Origin: Microbotryum silenes-acaulis
Lineage: Eukaryota; Basidiomycota; Microbotryomycetes; Microbotryales; Microbotryaceae
DNA length: 64,000 bases
Assembly (NCBI GenBank): GCA_003665825.1
Contig: QPFY01000005.1
Location: forward strand, 930,001-994,000
Reading direction: 5' to 3'
Part shown: in pieces, positions 10,745 through 20,215 of the stretch
Position numbering within the stretch: the first letter of the stretch is position 1
Layout of the letters: each line of letters starts with the position of its first letter
Notes under the pieces: generated by a model
Seen by the model: the letters and a program-made list of their open reading frames with translations, nothing else
The model's database searches: none
Told to the model about the DNA's origin: nothing
Program-made: the position numbers and the translations under genes

Positions 10745-12458
10745 GGCGCTATAGTTAGGACCCGCACGCTGTGATCCACACCCGCTCCGCCTTCACGAGC
10801 GGCTTACAAAGGCGGCGTGGTTTTCTTCTTGCACTCGAACCTTATAGAGCTGCTTTTTTAGACTATGTAACAACTCTAATCACGAAATATCTTTTATATA
10901 TCTGTCTTGCCTGCGGATACTATCACCAGAAAGCACAGCTGACCGTGCCTTGGCAGTGTGCCAGTGTCCGCTGGCTTTTGATCAGAACCCAGCACGACAA
11001 CTTATCAGCGAGGACGTATCAAGGGGTGCGAGCACTTCACTCTTCTAGCTCTTGCGATCCCCATCGAGAAAACGAAGTTTGTGCAAACATCTCTTGAGGG
11101 CAGGCCGGCTCGTGGGACCGCCCTTGCGAGTGATTTCGACGACGGTCTTGTCTTGAACCCGCCACTGGGCACAAACCCGAGTTCGTCGGTGGCGATGTTT
11201 TCAGCAGGAGTCATAATGGTTGTCCGAATCCCAGAAGACACCCTGCGCCTCGATTGCACCATCCGCGCGAGCAGCGGTGGACACCGTTGGTGCGACGATC
11301 GTCCCTTCAGAGGCAGCGTCCCGAGGGTTCACGGGGCAGAGCATACAGGCAGCGACTAGGACCGGAGTGATGATACGGGCTTCAAACCGAGAAAGGACTG
11401 TGACACTTGGAACTTACCTCTGATGCGGCGGACGTCAAGTCCGAGTCGTCGCGGGGTGGACGCTTGCTCATGGCTCTGAGGAGGGTGACGACATGGGCAA
11501 AGACGATGAAATTGAGTGAACTCGAGTACAAAGACGGGATGAGATATCGAAAGTGGATATTACGAACGAGATGCGCTGAGCGTTCTCAGATGAGGTGGTC
11601 AGAGCGAGAAGAAGGAGCCCAGTGCACGACGGACGAGAGGTGGACTGTCCAGCTCCCCGACCTAAGCGTCTCGGCCGCTCACCAAACCCACACATCCGTG
11701 CAGCCCCAACGTAGCAGTGTTAGGTTTTCACTCACATTTTAATCAAATTGCTTAGCTTATTACGGTCAGTCCTATGGCGCTTTACGGTAGCACAAAAACC
11801 TGCATTGTCGTTCGCCGCAGTTACTGCTGGGCCCCTGTCGCACCAAGCTCAGTCAAAGTCAGATCTCTTCGTCACCTCGATCGAGGCCGACCGAAGGTCA
11901 GAATACAAAGAGTGCAACAAGATCAGTGCCATTCCCACCATGCTTCATCTAGTGATACGGTTCAAACTTTCGTCCCGTCATTGCAGCGCCTTGTGAGTCT
12001 GGGTGAACTTACCGAGCTCGGGCGAGCTCGGAGGAGTTGCCGAGCCTATAAGCCAAGGTGGCTTGACGATCCCGAGCAAACAATACATTAAAATTCATTG
12101 TATTTGACGTATCAGGTGGGGCTTAAGAGACGTCGAGAATGCACTGCATTAGAAATCTATTCATCAAAGAAAACAGAAGAAGAGCTTCGAGTGAGAGTGA
12201 AACTTTTTTCAAAACGGTCAATTTGGAGCGTTAAGGCAATGTACAGGACACCGCAACCAGACGACGCTTTTCAGTAGCCACTAAGCCAAAAGATATGTGC
12301 GAGACAGTGAACGAAAGTTGCTCTTGGGGACGAGTGAGCCCTTTGCAGCCTCAGTTGTGAGATGCAGAGCCTGCTGCCGATGAATACCTACGCCGAACGG
12401 GTATTTAACTACAAGCAAGAGGGTATAGACTGCGACGATTACAATATGTCTTATCAAC
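10745..12458. other. Gene-poor spacer
   Basis: A 1.7-kb stretch between the MFS gene and UreF, both ending into it. Several short frames exist, for example a 47-codon minus-strand frame at 11344-11201 and a short exon-like ATG segment at 11472-11419 with a good GTAAGT donor. They do not splice into one convincing protein. A short palindrome CCGAGCTCG-gg-CGAGCTCGG lies at 12012-12031. I call no gene here. Confidence 0.45.
12012..12031. repeat. Short perfect palindrome with 9-bp arms
   Basis: CCGAGCTCG and its reverse complement are separated by two bases. It lies in a spacer with no assigned gene. Function is unknown and chance is possible. Confidence 0.5.
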
Positions 12459-13524
12459 TCAGGAGTTGAAGATTTTGGAATGCAACTGATCATGCCGGGC
12501 CTGTAAGATCTCCCCTAATGGCCACGTTGTCGCGACGATACCCCTCAGTTCATCACCATCCGGCGCGCCCAACCCATAATCTTGCTCTGCCTTCACTTCC
12601 TCTCCCACTCCCTTCCCCACTTCGTGTGTTGGTTCTGGAACCATATAGGTCCTTCGGTACTGCTCCAGACTCTGGTCGATCAAAGGCCGCGTATCGTGAA
12701 AGAGGATTCGATGGGAGAGGTAAGGTCCGATGAGGTTGAGTCGGATCGCGGAGGAGAGGATGGATCGGCAGTGCAGGAAGAGAAAGAGGTGTTGTGTGGA
12801 GGCTTGAATGGTCGGACGAGGTCTGAAAGTCAGCGCACCAGCGGAGCTAAGAGAAGATTCTGCTTGAACGTACCGAGTGATATCCTCAATGCGGCGGTCA
12901 AGACCCCGAAACATATCGGGAAATGGCCTTGCATCTGCCCCAATTTGGTCGCAGCTTTGAGTTCATCAACCAAGCTCTTCATTATCGCATCGATCGGGGA
13001 ATTGTGCTTCGCCGCGACTCCGTTCGTTTTCGGCGGAGGTGGTGGTGGGGCGGCAAAGGCCCGTTCGTACAAGGTCAATAGCGCAATCCCTTGTGCTTTC
13101 GACGCCCTTCGTACGACATGATTCAACGTCATGGCTTCGAAATCCTGATCTAGCCATCGTAAATTGTCCACCACCTCGTTTCGTACAACTTCCGGTGCTA
13201 CCGGCGTCGGACTCCGTAATCGGGAAACGACGCCGAATGACCGCGTGACGAAAGGGAGGTTCAACCTCATGCAGGCGTGGAGCGAGTGCTGGAGAAAAGT
13301 GATGATTGTTTCGGACTTGTTCGTCGAGGTGGAATGGCCATGTTGGAGGTAGGATTCGAGGCCAGAGGAAGCGATGAACCCACCGGTCGGGAGATTGCTG
13401 TTGCGAGACGGCGTCGATAAGCGTTTGAACCCGGCCGGGGTCAAAGCGATGTATGAGACCGGAAAACTTACGAGTCGGAGAGTAGTAGCAGTAGATACTG
13501 CTCCAAGGAATCTGGATTGGCCAT
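12459..13524 (-). CDS. Urease accessory protein UreF
   Basis: Three exons (13524-13472, 13397-12874, 12802-12459) give 306 aa. Exon 1 encodes MANPDSLEQYLLLLLSDS, which splices in phase to NLPTGGFIASSGLESYLQHG. This is the UreF N-terminal signature (LLxLSDSxLPxGxFxxSxGLE). Later regions fit fungal UreF: GHFPICFGVLTAALRISL, then across an intron STQHLFLFLHCRSILSSAIR and LNLIGPYLSHRILF. The 71-nt intron (12873-12803) was placed so that both conserved halves stay in frame. Known role: with UreG and UreD, UreF delivers nickel to apo-urease in the cytosol, so the fungus very likely makes an active urease. A proline run (APPPPPPK) in the middle is a likely loop insertion. Its start codon is 173 bp from the thioredoxin start on the other strand. 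Confidence 0.92.
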
Positions 13525-13697
13525 GAACGTGGGGGTGGGGCGAAATGAAGGAGCGCATAAAGTGCAGAGGAGCGCCCGAGAGCGCCAGATGAAACCAAGT
13601 CCCCGGAGGCGATCGCTGCCGAGGGCTGCCTCCTCTCGCTCTCCCTCTCCACGCTCAGCCCCTGACTCGCCTCGCTTCCCATCCTCGCGCCCCAGCC
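13525..13697. promoter_or_regulatory. Short shared promoter, UreF / thioredoxin
   Basis: Only 173 bp separate the two divergent ATGs, so both genes must take their promoters from this segment or from within each other. No specific binding motif was identified with confidence. Confidence 0.6.
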
Positions 13698-14394
13698 ATG
13701 TCCCTTCAATCCCTCAGGACCTCCCTCCTACACTCAACGCGGTCCCTGACTCAGACCCGACCCAGCCAAAGTACCGTGCTCACAAGATGTTCGTTCATTC
13801 TTCGTCGCTCGCAACATACCCTTTCGGCCACGCCGGAGCAGTTCAAGGACGCGATCAAGTCCGAACAAACGACCCTGGTGGACTTTTATGCTGAATGTTC
13901 GTTCCATCTCACTGTTTGGGGATGCAGCAGTCTATCGAACGCCGAGTCGCAGCTCGCTTTGATCTCCGAATCCCCCACAGCTGACGTTTACGCGTCCTAA
14001 ATGACATCCCTACACGTTTGCAGGGTGCGGGCCATGCAAGCAGCTCACACCCGTTCTAAAACAAGTAATCCCTTCCGACTCACAGGACGTGCATTGCGAG
14101 TCCAGTCATTGCTCTCCGGCGCATTCAGTTCTCCTTCGCCTTCTCCGAAAGCTGACAAATCCTTACCTCACCTCTTCATGGGATAAACTGCAACGTTCTG
14201 GTGGATCCCCCTGCTCTCAACCGAGAACAGTGGTGACGATCGATACCGATGACCACTATGAACTCGCGTCGGAATATAAGATCAGCGCGTTACCGACCGT
14301 GATTGCGTTCAGAAATGGGGAACCGATTGGCAAGTTCGTTGGAGGGAGGAACCAGAGTGGGGTCGAATCTTTCTTGGAGGAGGTGCAGGCTTGA
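13698..14394 (+). CDS. Thioredoxin, mitochondrial type
   Basis: Best model: three exons (13698-13896, 14024-14064, 14152-14394), 160 aa. The N-terminal 45 residues are rich in Arg, Ser and Leu without acidic residues, as in a mitochondrial presequence (compare yeast Trx3). The active site WCGPCK (Trp67-Lys72) spans the first splice junction (T|GG). The second half has VVTIDTDDHYELASEYKI and SALPTVIAFRNGEPIGKFVGG, containing the cis-Pro loop and central strand. Known role: protein disulfide reduction in mitochondria. The segment between VLKQ and VVTIDTDD is about 25 aa longer than in typical thioredoxins. The acceptor at 14150-14151 was chosen because it is the only one that keeps the frame, so the middle of the protein is less certain than its ends. 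Confidence 0.85.
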
Positions 14395-14585
14395 TGAGGA
14401 AGGTATATGAGTATATCAATTTGTTAGAGAGATATTGCAGTGTGGGCCGGTAGATCCTTTGACATTTTAGAATCGTGAGGTCACGTGCAAGCGACGATTA
14501 GCCCGAACGGGCGCAACATATGCGGTCACATAGCTATGATTACAACAATGAGGTTCCATATTACATCAGAAAACACCTAGGGCAC

Positions 14586-15395
14586 TCATTCCGCGTTGGG
14601 TGCAAGTGGGTTTCCTTCCCTCTCATTTGTGGCAGCAGCATCTTCATCGCCGGCAGTCAAAGATCCGGTCGTTTCGAAAGCATCCTCGGGTATCTTGCCC
14701 TGCGAGTCGGTCAGGGCCCCTGAATGGAAAGAGATACGATGATGAGCTACGGAGCCCTTCATAGAAGAGATCCTGATGGATTAGGGACGCACCCGCTAGT
14801 AAAAAAGTGGCATCGCCTTTTCCTCCGGGAATGGTCTCGTACGCGACTTGGAGTTTACACCTCGCGCAATGAAGCGGACCTGTAGACCCAGAATCGACGT
14901 TTGACCGCGTCAGACTCTGAAGAACACAAGAGTCGCATAAGCGGTCCTTGCATTGATAATGCTCAGACCTACGTTGGTACTCGTACACCGTTGAACCCTT
15001 TTCGGGATCGACGGAGGTGGACAAGATCTCGCGCCCTGGCTCGGCGTTGAGTTTGTACACGACGCGGTGATCGCCTTGGTTCCTTAGGGCGTAGGCTTGA
15101 TCTGATGGTCGTCGCGGAAGGTTCGCGAGTTGGGCTTGGACGACGAGAACGAATTCACCCTGTGAAATGAAAACTCGTACGTTAGCGAGCCGGTGTTGGT
15201 GAGTTGGGGTATGTTGAGTCGGGGATGGAAGCGTACGCATAGGCAGTAGTAGATGGTCAGGGACTGGAGAACAAGTTCCGTTCAGTATCAGCCAAAGTTT
15301 ACACCACTCCTTCCTCTCTGGATCGCATGCTGACTGACGGAATCCACAGGGTCAACCTCATCCTTGCTCTGCGACACCGCGCCTCGCGCGATCAT
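14586..15395 (-). CDS. STEEP1/CXorf56 (UPF0428) family protein
   Basis: Five exons (15395-15339, 15263-15237, 15159-14973, 14879-14793, 14719-14586) give 163 aa. Signatures: SLTIYYCLCGEFVLVVQAQL then LPRRPSDQAYALR, and after an intron PLHCARCKLQVAYET, then ATFLLAGGALTDSQGK. This matches the UPF0428 pattern YYCLCG...LxxLPxRxxD...CxxCxLxxxYxx...GAL, with a CxC and a CxxC pair that may bind zinc. The 93-nt intron at 14972-14880 is open and in frame, so an unspliced 194-aa form can be translated, but splicing restores the family spacing. In mammals the family member assists ER exit of STING. Fungi have no STING, so the function here is unknown. Conserved residues lie in the first 120 aa; the tail is acidic and Ala/Thr-rich. 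Confidence 0.85.
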
Positions 15396-15678
15396 TTTGG
15401 GCCTAGGAAGGGTGGGGATTCGAGGATCAGCTTGAGAACGAAAGTTGGAAGTGAGTATGATAACGCACATGTTGAGCTGAGGGAGGCTACGGCCGGTATG
15501 TTAATATGGAGGAAGGAGAGAGACAGAGAGCCGGAGAGACGGGGAGAGAGAGAAAGAGGAACGCGCCAGTTGAGCCAAGTCGTGCCTCTCGTTCCTTTCC
15601 CCTCTTTTCCCTCAGTTTCACCGGCTTGACAACGCACCCTTGCGGAAAGGATCAGCCCCACTCCAATAAAAGGATGCC

Positions 15679-17307
15679 ATGACGGACCGATCAACCACCT
15701 CGCTCGATCTGACCGAGGTGCTTTCCTCCGCGCTGCTCCTCCCCCACCCGGAGATCAGCGACGAACTACTCTGCCTCGCCGCGATCTACCCCGACCTGAG
15801 CGTCCGACGAATTGACGACTGTTCGATCGAGCTCGAACTTGGCACCTGTCTGAACCACGATGACGACGACGCTCACGAAGACGCCAAGGGCGCAGCGCGC
15901 CGCATCCCTTTCGAACTCGTGCTTTCGATCCCCTTGCAGAGCTACCCCGAGATCGAACCTCCTCTCATCCAACTATCGTCCGTCTACCTCGGTCCTTTCT
16001 TCATCCCTCCCGAACTGCGCCACCAAATCCATCACTGCTTCATTCAACCCGTGCCATCCTTGCCAGATCCGAAAACGGGAATAACAGAGTTTTCCTCGGC
16101 AACTCAGGGGGAAGATTTTATCCAGGTCGATTGGACACCGGGCCAAGTCGTTCTCTTTGATGCGGTGCAGATCATCACTGACAAGTGTAGTGCTTGGTAT
16201 CGAGAGCGAGTCGAGGAGGTGACCGAGGCGAAACACGATGCAACGGCGGCAGCGGATTCGGCGCGGGAGGTAGGGGGCAAGTATGAGAACGAGTTGGTCT
16301 TGGAGGATAGGATCCCTGAAGCGGTGGGACACCTGGCGTTGGATGAAGAAGACGTGTCGTGGAAAACATCGTTCAAAAAGAAGGAACGAAGCGCCGCGGC
16401 CTCGGATGGCATCAAAATTTGGTCCTCGGACCCGCTCGTCGATAGAAAGTCGGTAGGTGCTTCAGGGCCTTGACTCGCGATGCTTGGTCAACTGATGGTT
16501 GGCTGACTCGACTGCTTGTGCTATGATCTTCTCTGAAGGTGTTTGTGGGGCACGCGGCTAGAGTTCGTTCACAGGCCGAGGTGAGGAGCAAGTAAATTCT
16601 TTGCTCGTATTCGGGACTCGTCACCGTCAAAGTCGAGTAATTGACGAGGGCTCGAGCTGACCCTGGCTTATCATCACCACTCGCCTGAATTTATGAATAG
16701 GTCGACCAAGTCATGTCGGAGCTCTTGTCCGACAAGAAGATCGCCAAGGCATCGTGAGTTTTCCATTCCGTCTCGCTGCCGGATATAGCTTCAGCTTCCG
16801 GAGAGGGTATCGCCATCATTGCTGACAAATTCGCAACACTCCACATATTTCTTATAGACACAACATCATTGCCTTCAGATATCATGACTCGGAGACGCAC
16901 GCGCTGTACCATGACGTCGATGACGATGGTGAAACCGCAGCCGGGGGTCGACTAGGGCATCTGTTGAGCCTTCTCGTAAGTCGAAATGTCTGCGACAGGG
17001 CCGAAGCTTCAAAGGTCGTGGATGCTGATTCATCTCAGCTCCAACGCTCATGTAGCAAGTGGAGAACATCTTGGTTGTTGTGACGCGGTGGTACGGAGGC
17101 ATTCACTTGGGTGCCGATCGCTTCAAATTGATCAACCAGGCAAGTGGCATCGGCTTTGGTGCGCTGGAAAATCATGAGCTGACTCAGATCGTCCTGTCGC
17201 ATCTCGGGATCTTCAATCGGCCTCAGGCGGCCCGGGACGCTCTTCAAATTGGTGGATTTTTGGCTGATGAGGCTATTGGAAACAAGAAGAAGTCGGGGAA
17301 GAAATGA
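15679..17307 (+). CDS. IMPACT/YIH1-type protein: RWD domain plus UPF0029 domain
   Basis: Five exons (15679-16452, 16539-16580, 16701-16753, 16858-16975, 17056-17307) encode 412 aa. The N-terminal RWD domain (about 15-140) shows ISDELLCLAAIYPDLSV and a YPEIEPPLIQL turn (the YPxxxP RWD motif). A charged linker with KKK/EEE tracts follows. The C-terminal UPF0029 (Impact) domain includes FVGHAARVRSQAEV, HNIIAFRYH, and VVVTRWYGGIHLGADRFKLI with the diagnostic RWYGGxxLG motif. Known role: by its RWD domain, yeast Yih1/mammalian IMPACT competes with Gcn2 for Gcn1 and so damps the general amino-acid control response. The linker is longer than in yeast Yih1 (258 aa). It diverges from the STEEP1-like gene across 283 bp. 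Confidence 0.93.
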
Positions 17308-17494
17308 TACGCCTCAGGCACGACGGTCCAAGGGCCTAGGGAACTTCTTCCGTAGAGGAATGTATTCGAGACTGTTGTTGTATTGTTAACTCTCAAAGCC
17401 GACTCTTGCTTCATTACGTGTGAGAAAAATGATGTGTTCCACTGCTAGTGATACATAAGATGCAAAGCCGGGACCGTGCTGTCGACTCGGTTGC

Positions 17495-17963
17495 TCACTT
17501 CCACTTGAACCATTCGAGCCAGCTCTGGCCTTTGACGACCTCTCCCCTCGACGCTCGTGCGATCCCATCCTGCATGCGGGCGTAGTGCTTGGGGAACGAG
17601 GCGGGTTGAAGTGTCTTTTGTGTCATGGGATACTGTTGGTCAAAAGCAAGGTGAGGATGTTCAAGTCGGTGAGGTGAGGGGGTGCCTGCGAAGAACGAAT
17701 ACTCTGCGCTCGATGGATCGGAGACAACTTACCGATTTCAAAGCGTCATTGGCCAACAACCTCGTCAAACTGTCGTGCATCTCTTGCGCCTTGAGGATCT
17801 GCTTCTGACCGAGTTCGGCCGCGAGGGTGGGGGTTGCGAATACGCGATCGACGGCGGCTTGGAGCGAGTCGGAGAATTGGAGGGTGGGGCGGAGGGGGTC
17901 TTTGGGCCATTGACGCGCGAGGGAGTGCAGGGAGGTGCGCAGTGTTGTCGAGGACATGGACAT
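17495..17963 (-). CDS. UQCC2/Cbp6-like mitochondrial complex III assembly factor
   Basis: Two exons (17963-17733, 17632-17495) encode 122 aa. The start MSMSSTTLRTSLHSLARQWP, with a Trp-Pro typical of the family (human UQCC2: CEEWPxD), is followed by QAAVDRVFAT and QEMHDSLTRLLAND. After the intron come YPMTQKTLQPASFPKHYARM and a C-terminal WLEWFKWK. Length and the pattern WP...R...L.RL.....KYP fit the UQCC2/Cbp6/mnf1 family, small matrix proteins that with Cbp3/UQCC1 promote translation and stability of cytochrome b. The family is highly divergent, so this is a pattern-level call. An upstream in-frame extension exists but MSMSS is the better start. Confidence 0.7.
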
Positions 17964-18457
17964 GTTGAGCGGGTGAAAAAGGTGAGTGGTTGATGTTGGG
18001 GGTGGGCGCTGTGGAATGAGCTCCGACAAGAAGCGGGAGCGAGGGCGAAGTGCGATCGTCAACTTAAGTGGCGGCGGTGGGTGCGAACCAAATCAAGTCG
18101 CCGATAGCCGATAGCCGATAGCCGAGCGCACTGAGCAGTCCTGTGTGACCGCTGTTGTAGAATGCGCGTGCCCTGCCAGACTAAGTGTGGGGAGAGCCAA
18201 GGTGGTCCGTACTTTATTCTAATACTGACCTTTTCGGCGCGCCCGGCGTGTTTCAGCGATCGGCCCAAACCACAAGAGATCACTCGAAATTACTCGCTCT
18301 CGATCACTTCAGGGGCCGCTCGCGAGCGTACTTCGCAGCCGCAGCATTGCCGCAGCCGACCGCCTTCGTGCTGGTCGATCGCCCCACCCACCCGCGCAGC
18401 TTCAACGCGTCGAACGATTGACCCACCAAGTGATCGCCTCGCTCAAACTGGGCACAT
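17964..18457. promoter_or_regulatory. Divergent promoter, UQCC2-like / RRP7
   Basis: A 494-bp gap between divergent ATGs. It contains a perfect tandem array of the heptamer gccgata (three and a half copies, 18100-18125) and a pyrimidine-rich leader before the RRP7 ATG at 18458. Confidence 0.6.
18100..18125. repeat. Tandem heptamer repeat (gccgata)n
   Basis: Three complete copies plus gccga. It lies in a divergent promoter and could be a length-variable microsatellite or a binding-site array. Confidence 0.85.
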
Positions 18458-19904
18458 ATGGCTCGTCTATCAACCCAACCCACTCCCGTGGCAGCCTCAG
18501 CCTCAGGTTCAAGCTCGTCCAAGTTCAAGCCTGTCGCTCTCAGATCCGGATTCTACGCTCTCCCTCTCGCCGTCGCTTCATCAGCGTCCTCCTCCTCGTC
18601 CAAACGCAGCTCCACTTCAAGCACCGCCGTCGAATACATCTTTGTGCGCCCGCACCACTCGTTCAACTCGGCACAGGACGATGACGAACCTGAGCAAGCT
18701 GTCGCCGCTTCGACTTCGACGACGCTCTTCCTCACCGGATTGCCGCTCGGTGTGACCGAAAACGCTCTACGGAAACTGTTCAAGTCTCTGTACCCACGCC
18801 ACAAGATTGTCACCGTGCAACTCTTGCCCTCGCCGAACGCAGCCGCAGCTAGCAATACGCTCCTGGCGAGGGAACTCGCTTCCGTCTCGGTCACTCCTTC
18901 GATCGACCCTCTCTTCATCAGCTCCGACGCGATTGAAGCCAACTCGATCTCTGATGCGCAATCAGCTTTGATGACCTTCGATTCCACACCTGCTCTGCCC
19001 CCACCGGTCCCCTCGATCGTCCCATCGTTGTCGGTCCCGAAATCCCCAAATTTTCTCGCCCGAGCTCGAGCCAAGTACGACCAGGCGCGACCTCATCGAT
19101 CCATCATCATCTCCCACACCGACACGTGGATGCAGAACCATGATCAAAAGAAGGCCTCTCTACGCCCTTCTTCCGCAGCCGCAGCCGCAGCCGCAGCCAC
19201 GCCCACGACCTCGGCCTCGTCCTCGAAGAAGGGCAAGAAAGCCGCCGCAAGGGACCCCGGACCTCTACCCGGTTCGGCCGCGTTCGCCTTGGCCCAATAC
19301 GCGGCCCAACAGGCCCGACTCGCTTCGGCTTCCTACAACCCCGACGACCATACCGGTCCCCAAGACGCCGAAGGCTGGACCTTGGTCTCTCGTGGCGGAA
19401 GGCACGGTACGTCCGCTTTGGACGTCGAGGCCCTTCAGAATGCCACGACCGACGGGTACGGTGGTCGAGCCGTCAAGGTCGCGAGCAAGACTTGGCTCAA
19501 GGGGCTCGAGGGCGATGGCGCGACCGATTTGGAGACGGGTCAGAGGAATATCGTAGGCAAAGGGTTCTATCGGTTCACCAAGTCGGACGAGAGGAAACAA
19601 GGTCATTTTCACCATTCGGGACTTGAGGCCAAAGGGAACAGATTTTGGCTGACCCGCTCACGTGGTCGTTGCTTCTTTTGTTGTAGAACTCGCGGCTCTC
19701 AAGGATCGCTTCGAACAGGACAAGGGTCGGTTGAACGACTTCCGCGAATCGTACCGCGGACGTGGGGGCCGAGGTGGTCGAGGTGGGGGAGGATCCGGTA
19801 GAGGTGGTGGTGGTGGATCGGGGCGAGGTGGGAGAGGCGGCTCGAGTTCGAGAGGTAGACCGGGGCGTTCGAACGACGGTGAGAAGAGGTACAAGCCTTA
19901 TTGA
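18458..19904 (+). CDS. Ribosomal RNA processing protein 7 (Rrp7) with RGG tail
   Basis: Two exons (18458-19601, 19687-19904) give 453 aa. The N-terminal part has an RRM-like segment (AVEYIFVRPHHSF, TLFLTGLPLGVTENALRKLF). The conserved Rrp7 C-terminal block GKGFYRFTKSDERKQ-ELAALKDRFEQDKGRLNDFRESY is visible (read across the intron; the phase-1 splice makes the Glu). Known role: SSU processome component (UTP-C/CURI) in 18S rRNA maturation in the nucleolus. Two oddities: an alanine tract at about aa 240-247, encoded by a gccgca repeat; and after the Rrp7 helix, a roughly 45-aa Gly/Arg-rich RGG tail (GRGGRGGRGGGGSGRGG...) not typical of Rrp7, which resembles fibrillarin/nucleolin GAR domains. It converges with the giant deacetylase gene. 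Confidence 0.9.
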
Positions 19905-20215
19905 AAGCAATACCACCCGTCGATGTGACCGACCCTTTCCTTATCAGAGATCGCTCTCGAGCACGTTTTCGTTCCGGTCCTTTGAAAAGAGTCCGCAGCC
20001 GCTCTCAATCGATCAAGGTGCGCAAGACGACGAACTCCTTGGCTCCAAAGAACCAGAAATGAAATGATGTACGACAACGCACCACATTATCCAAAGAGAT
20101 GATAAAGAACTGCGATAACGTTGCTCTAAAGTAACGACAATATGCGAGAAGATACTAATGCGTGGTCCGACCCTGACCTGATCCTGCTATGTTTTGTCCT
20201 TCACTTCAGGAAGGC
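19905..20215. other. Convergent 3' region, RRP7 / PIG-L gene
   Basis: A 311-bp spacer between two convergent stop codons. Nothing beyond 3'-UTR-like AT-richer sequence is visible. Confidence 0.5.

Noticed and set aside
11005..11472. Small minus-strand gene with a good GTAAGT donor after a 54-nt first exon
   Set aside because: No acceptor gives a continuing frame of gene-like composition; the best frames (11344-11201 and 11262-11005) are in incompatible phases.
12860..12873. A 14-nt intron in UreF that would join the two conserved halves
   Set aside because: Far too short for the spliceosome; a 71-nt intron (12873-12803) restores the frame and the conserved STQHLFLFLH.
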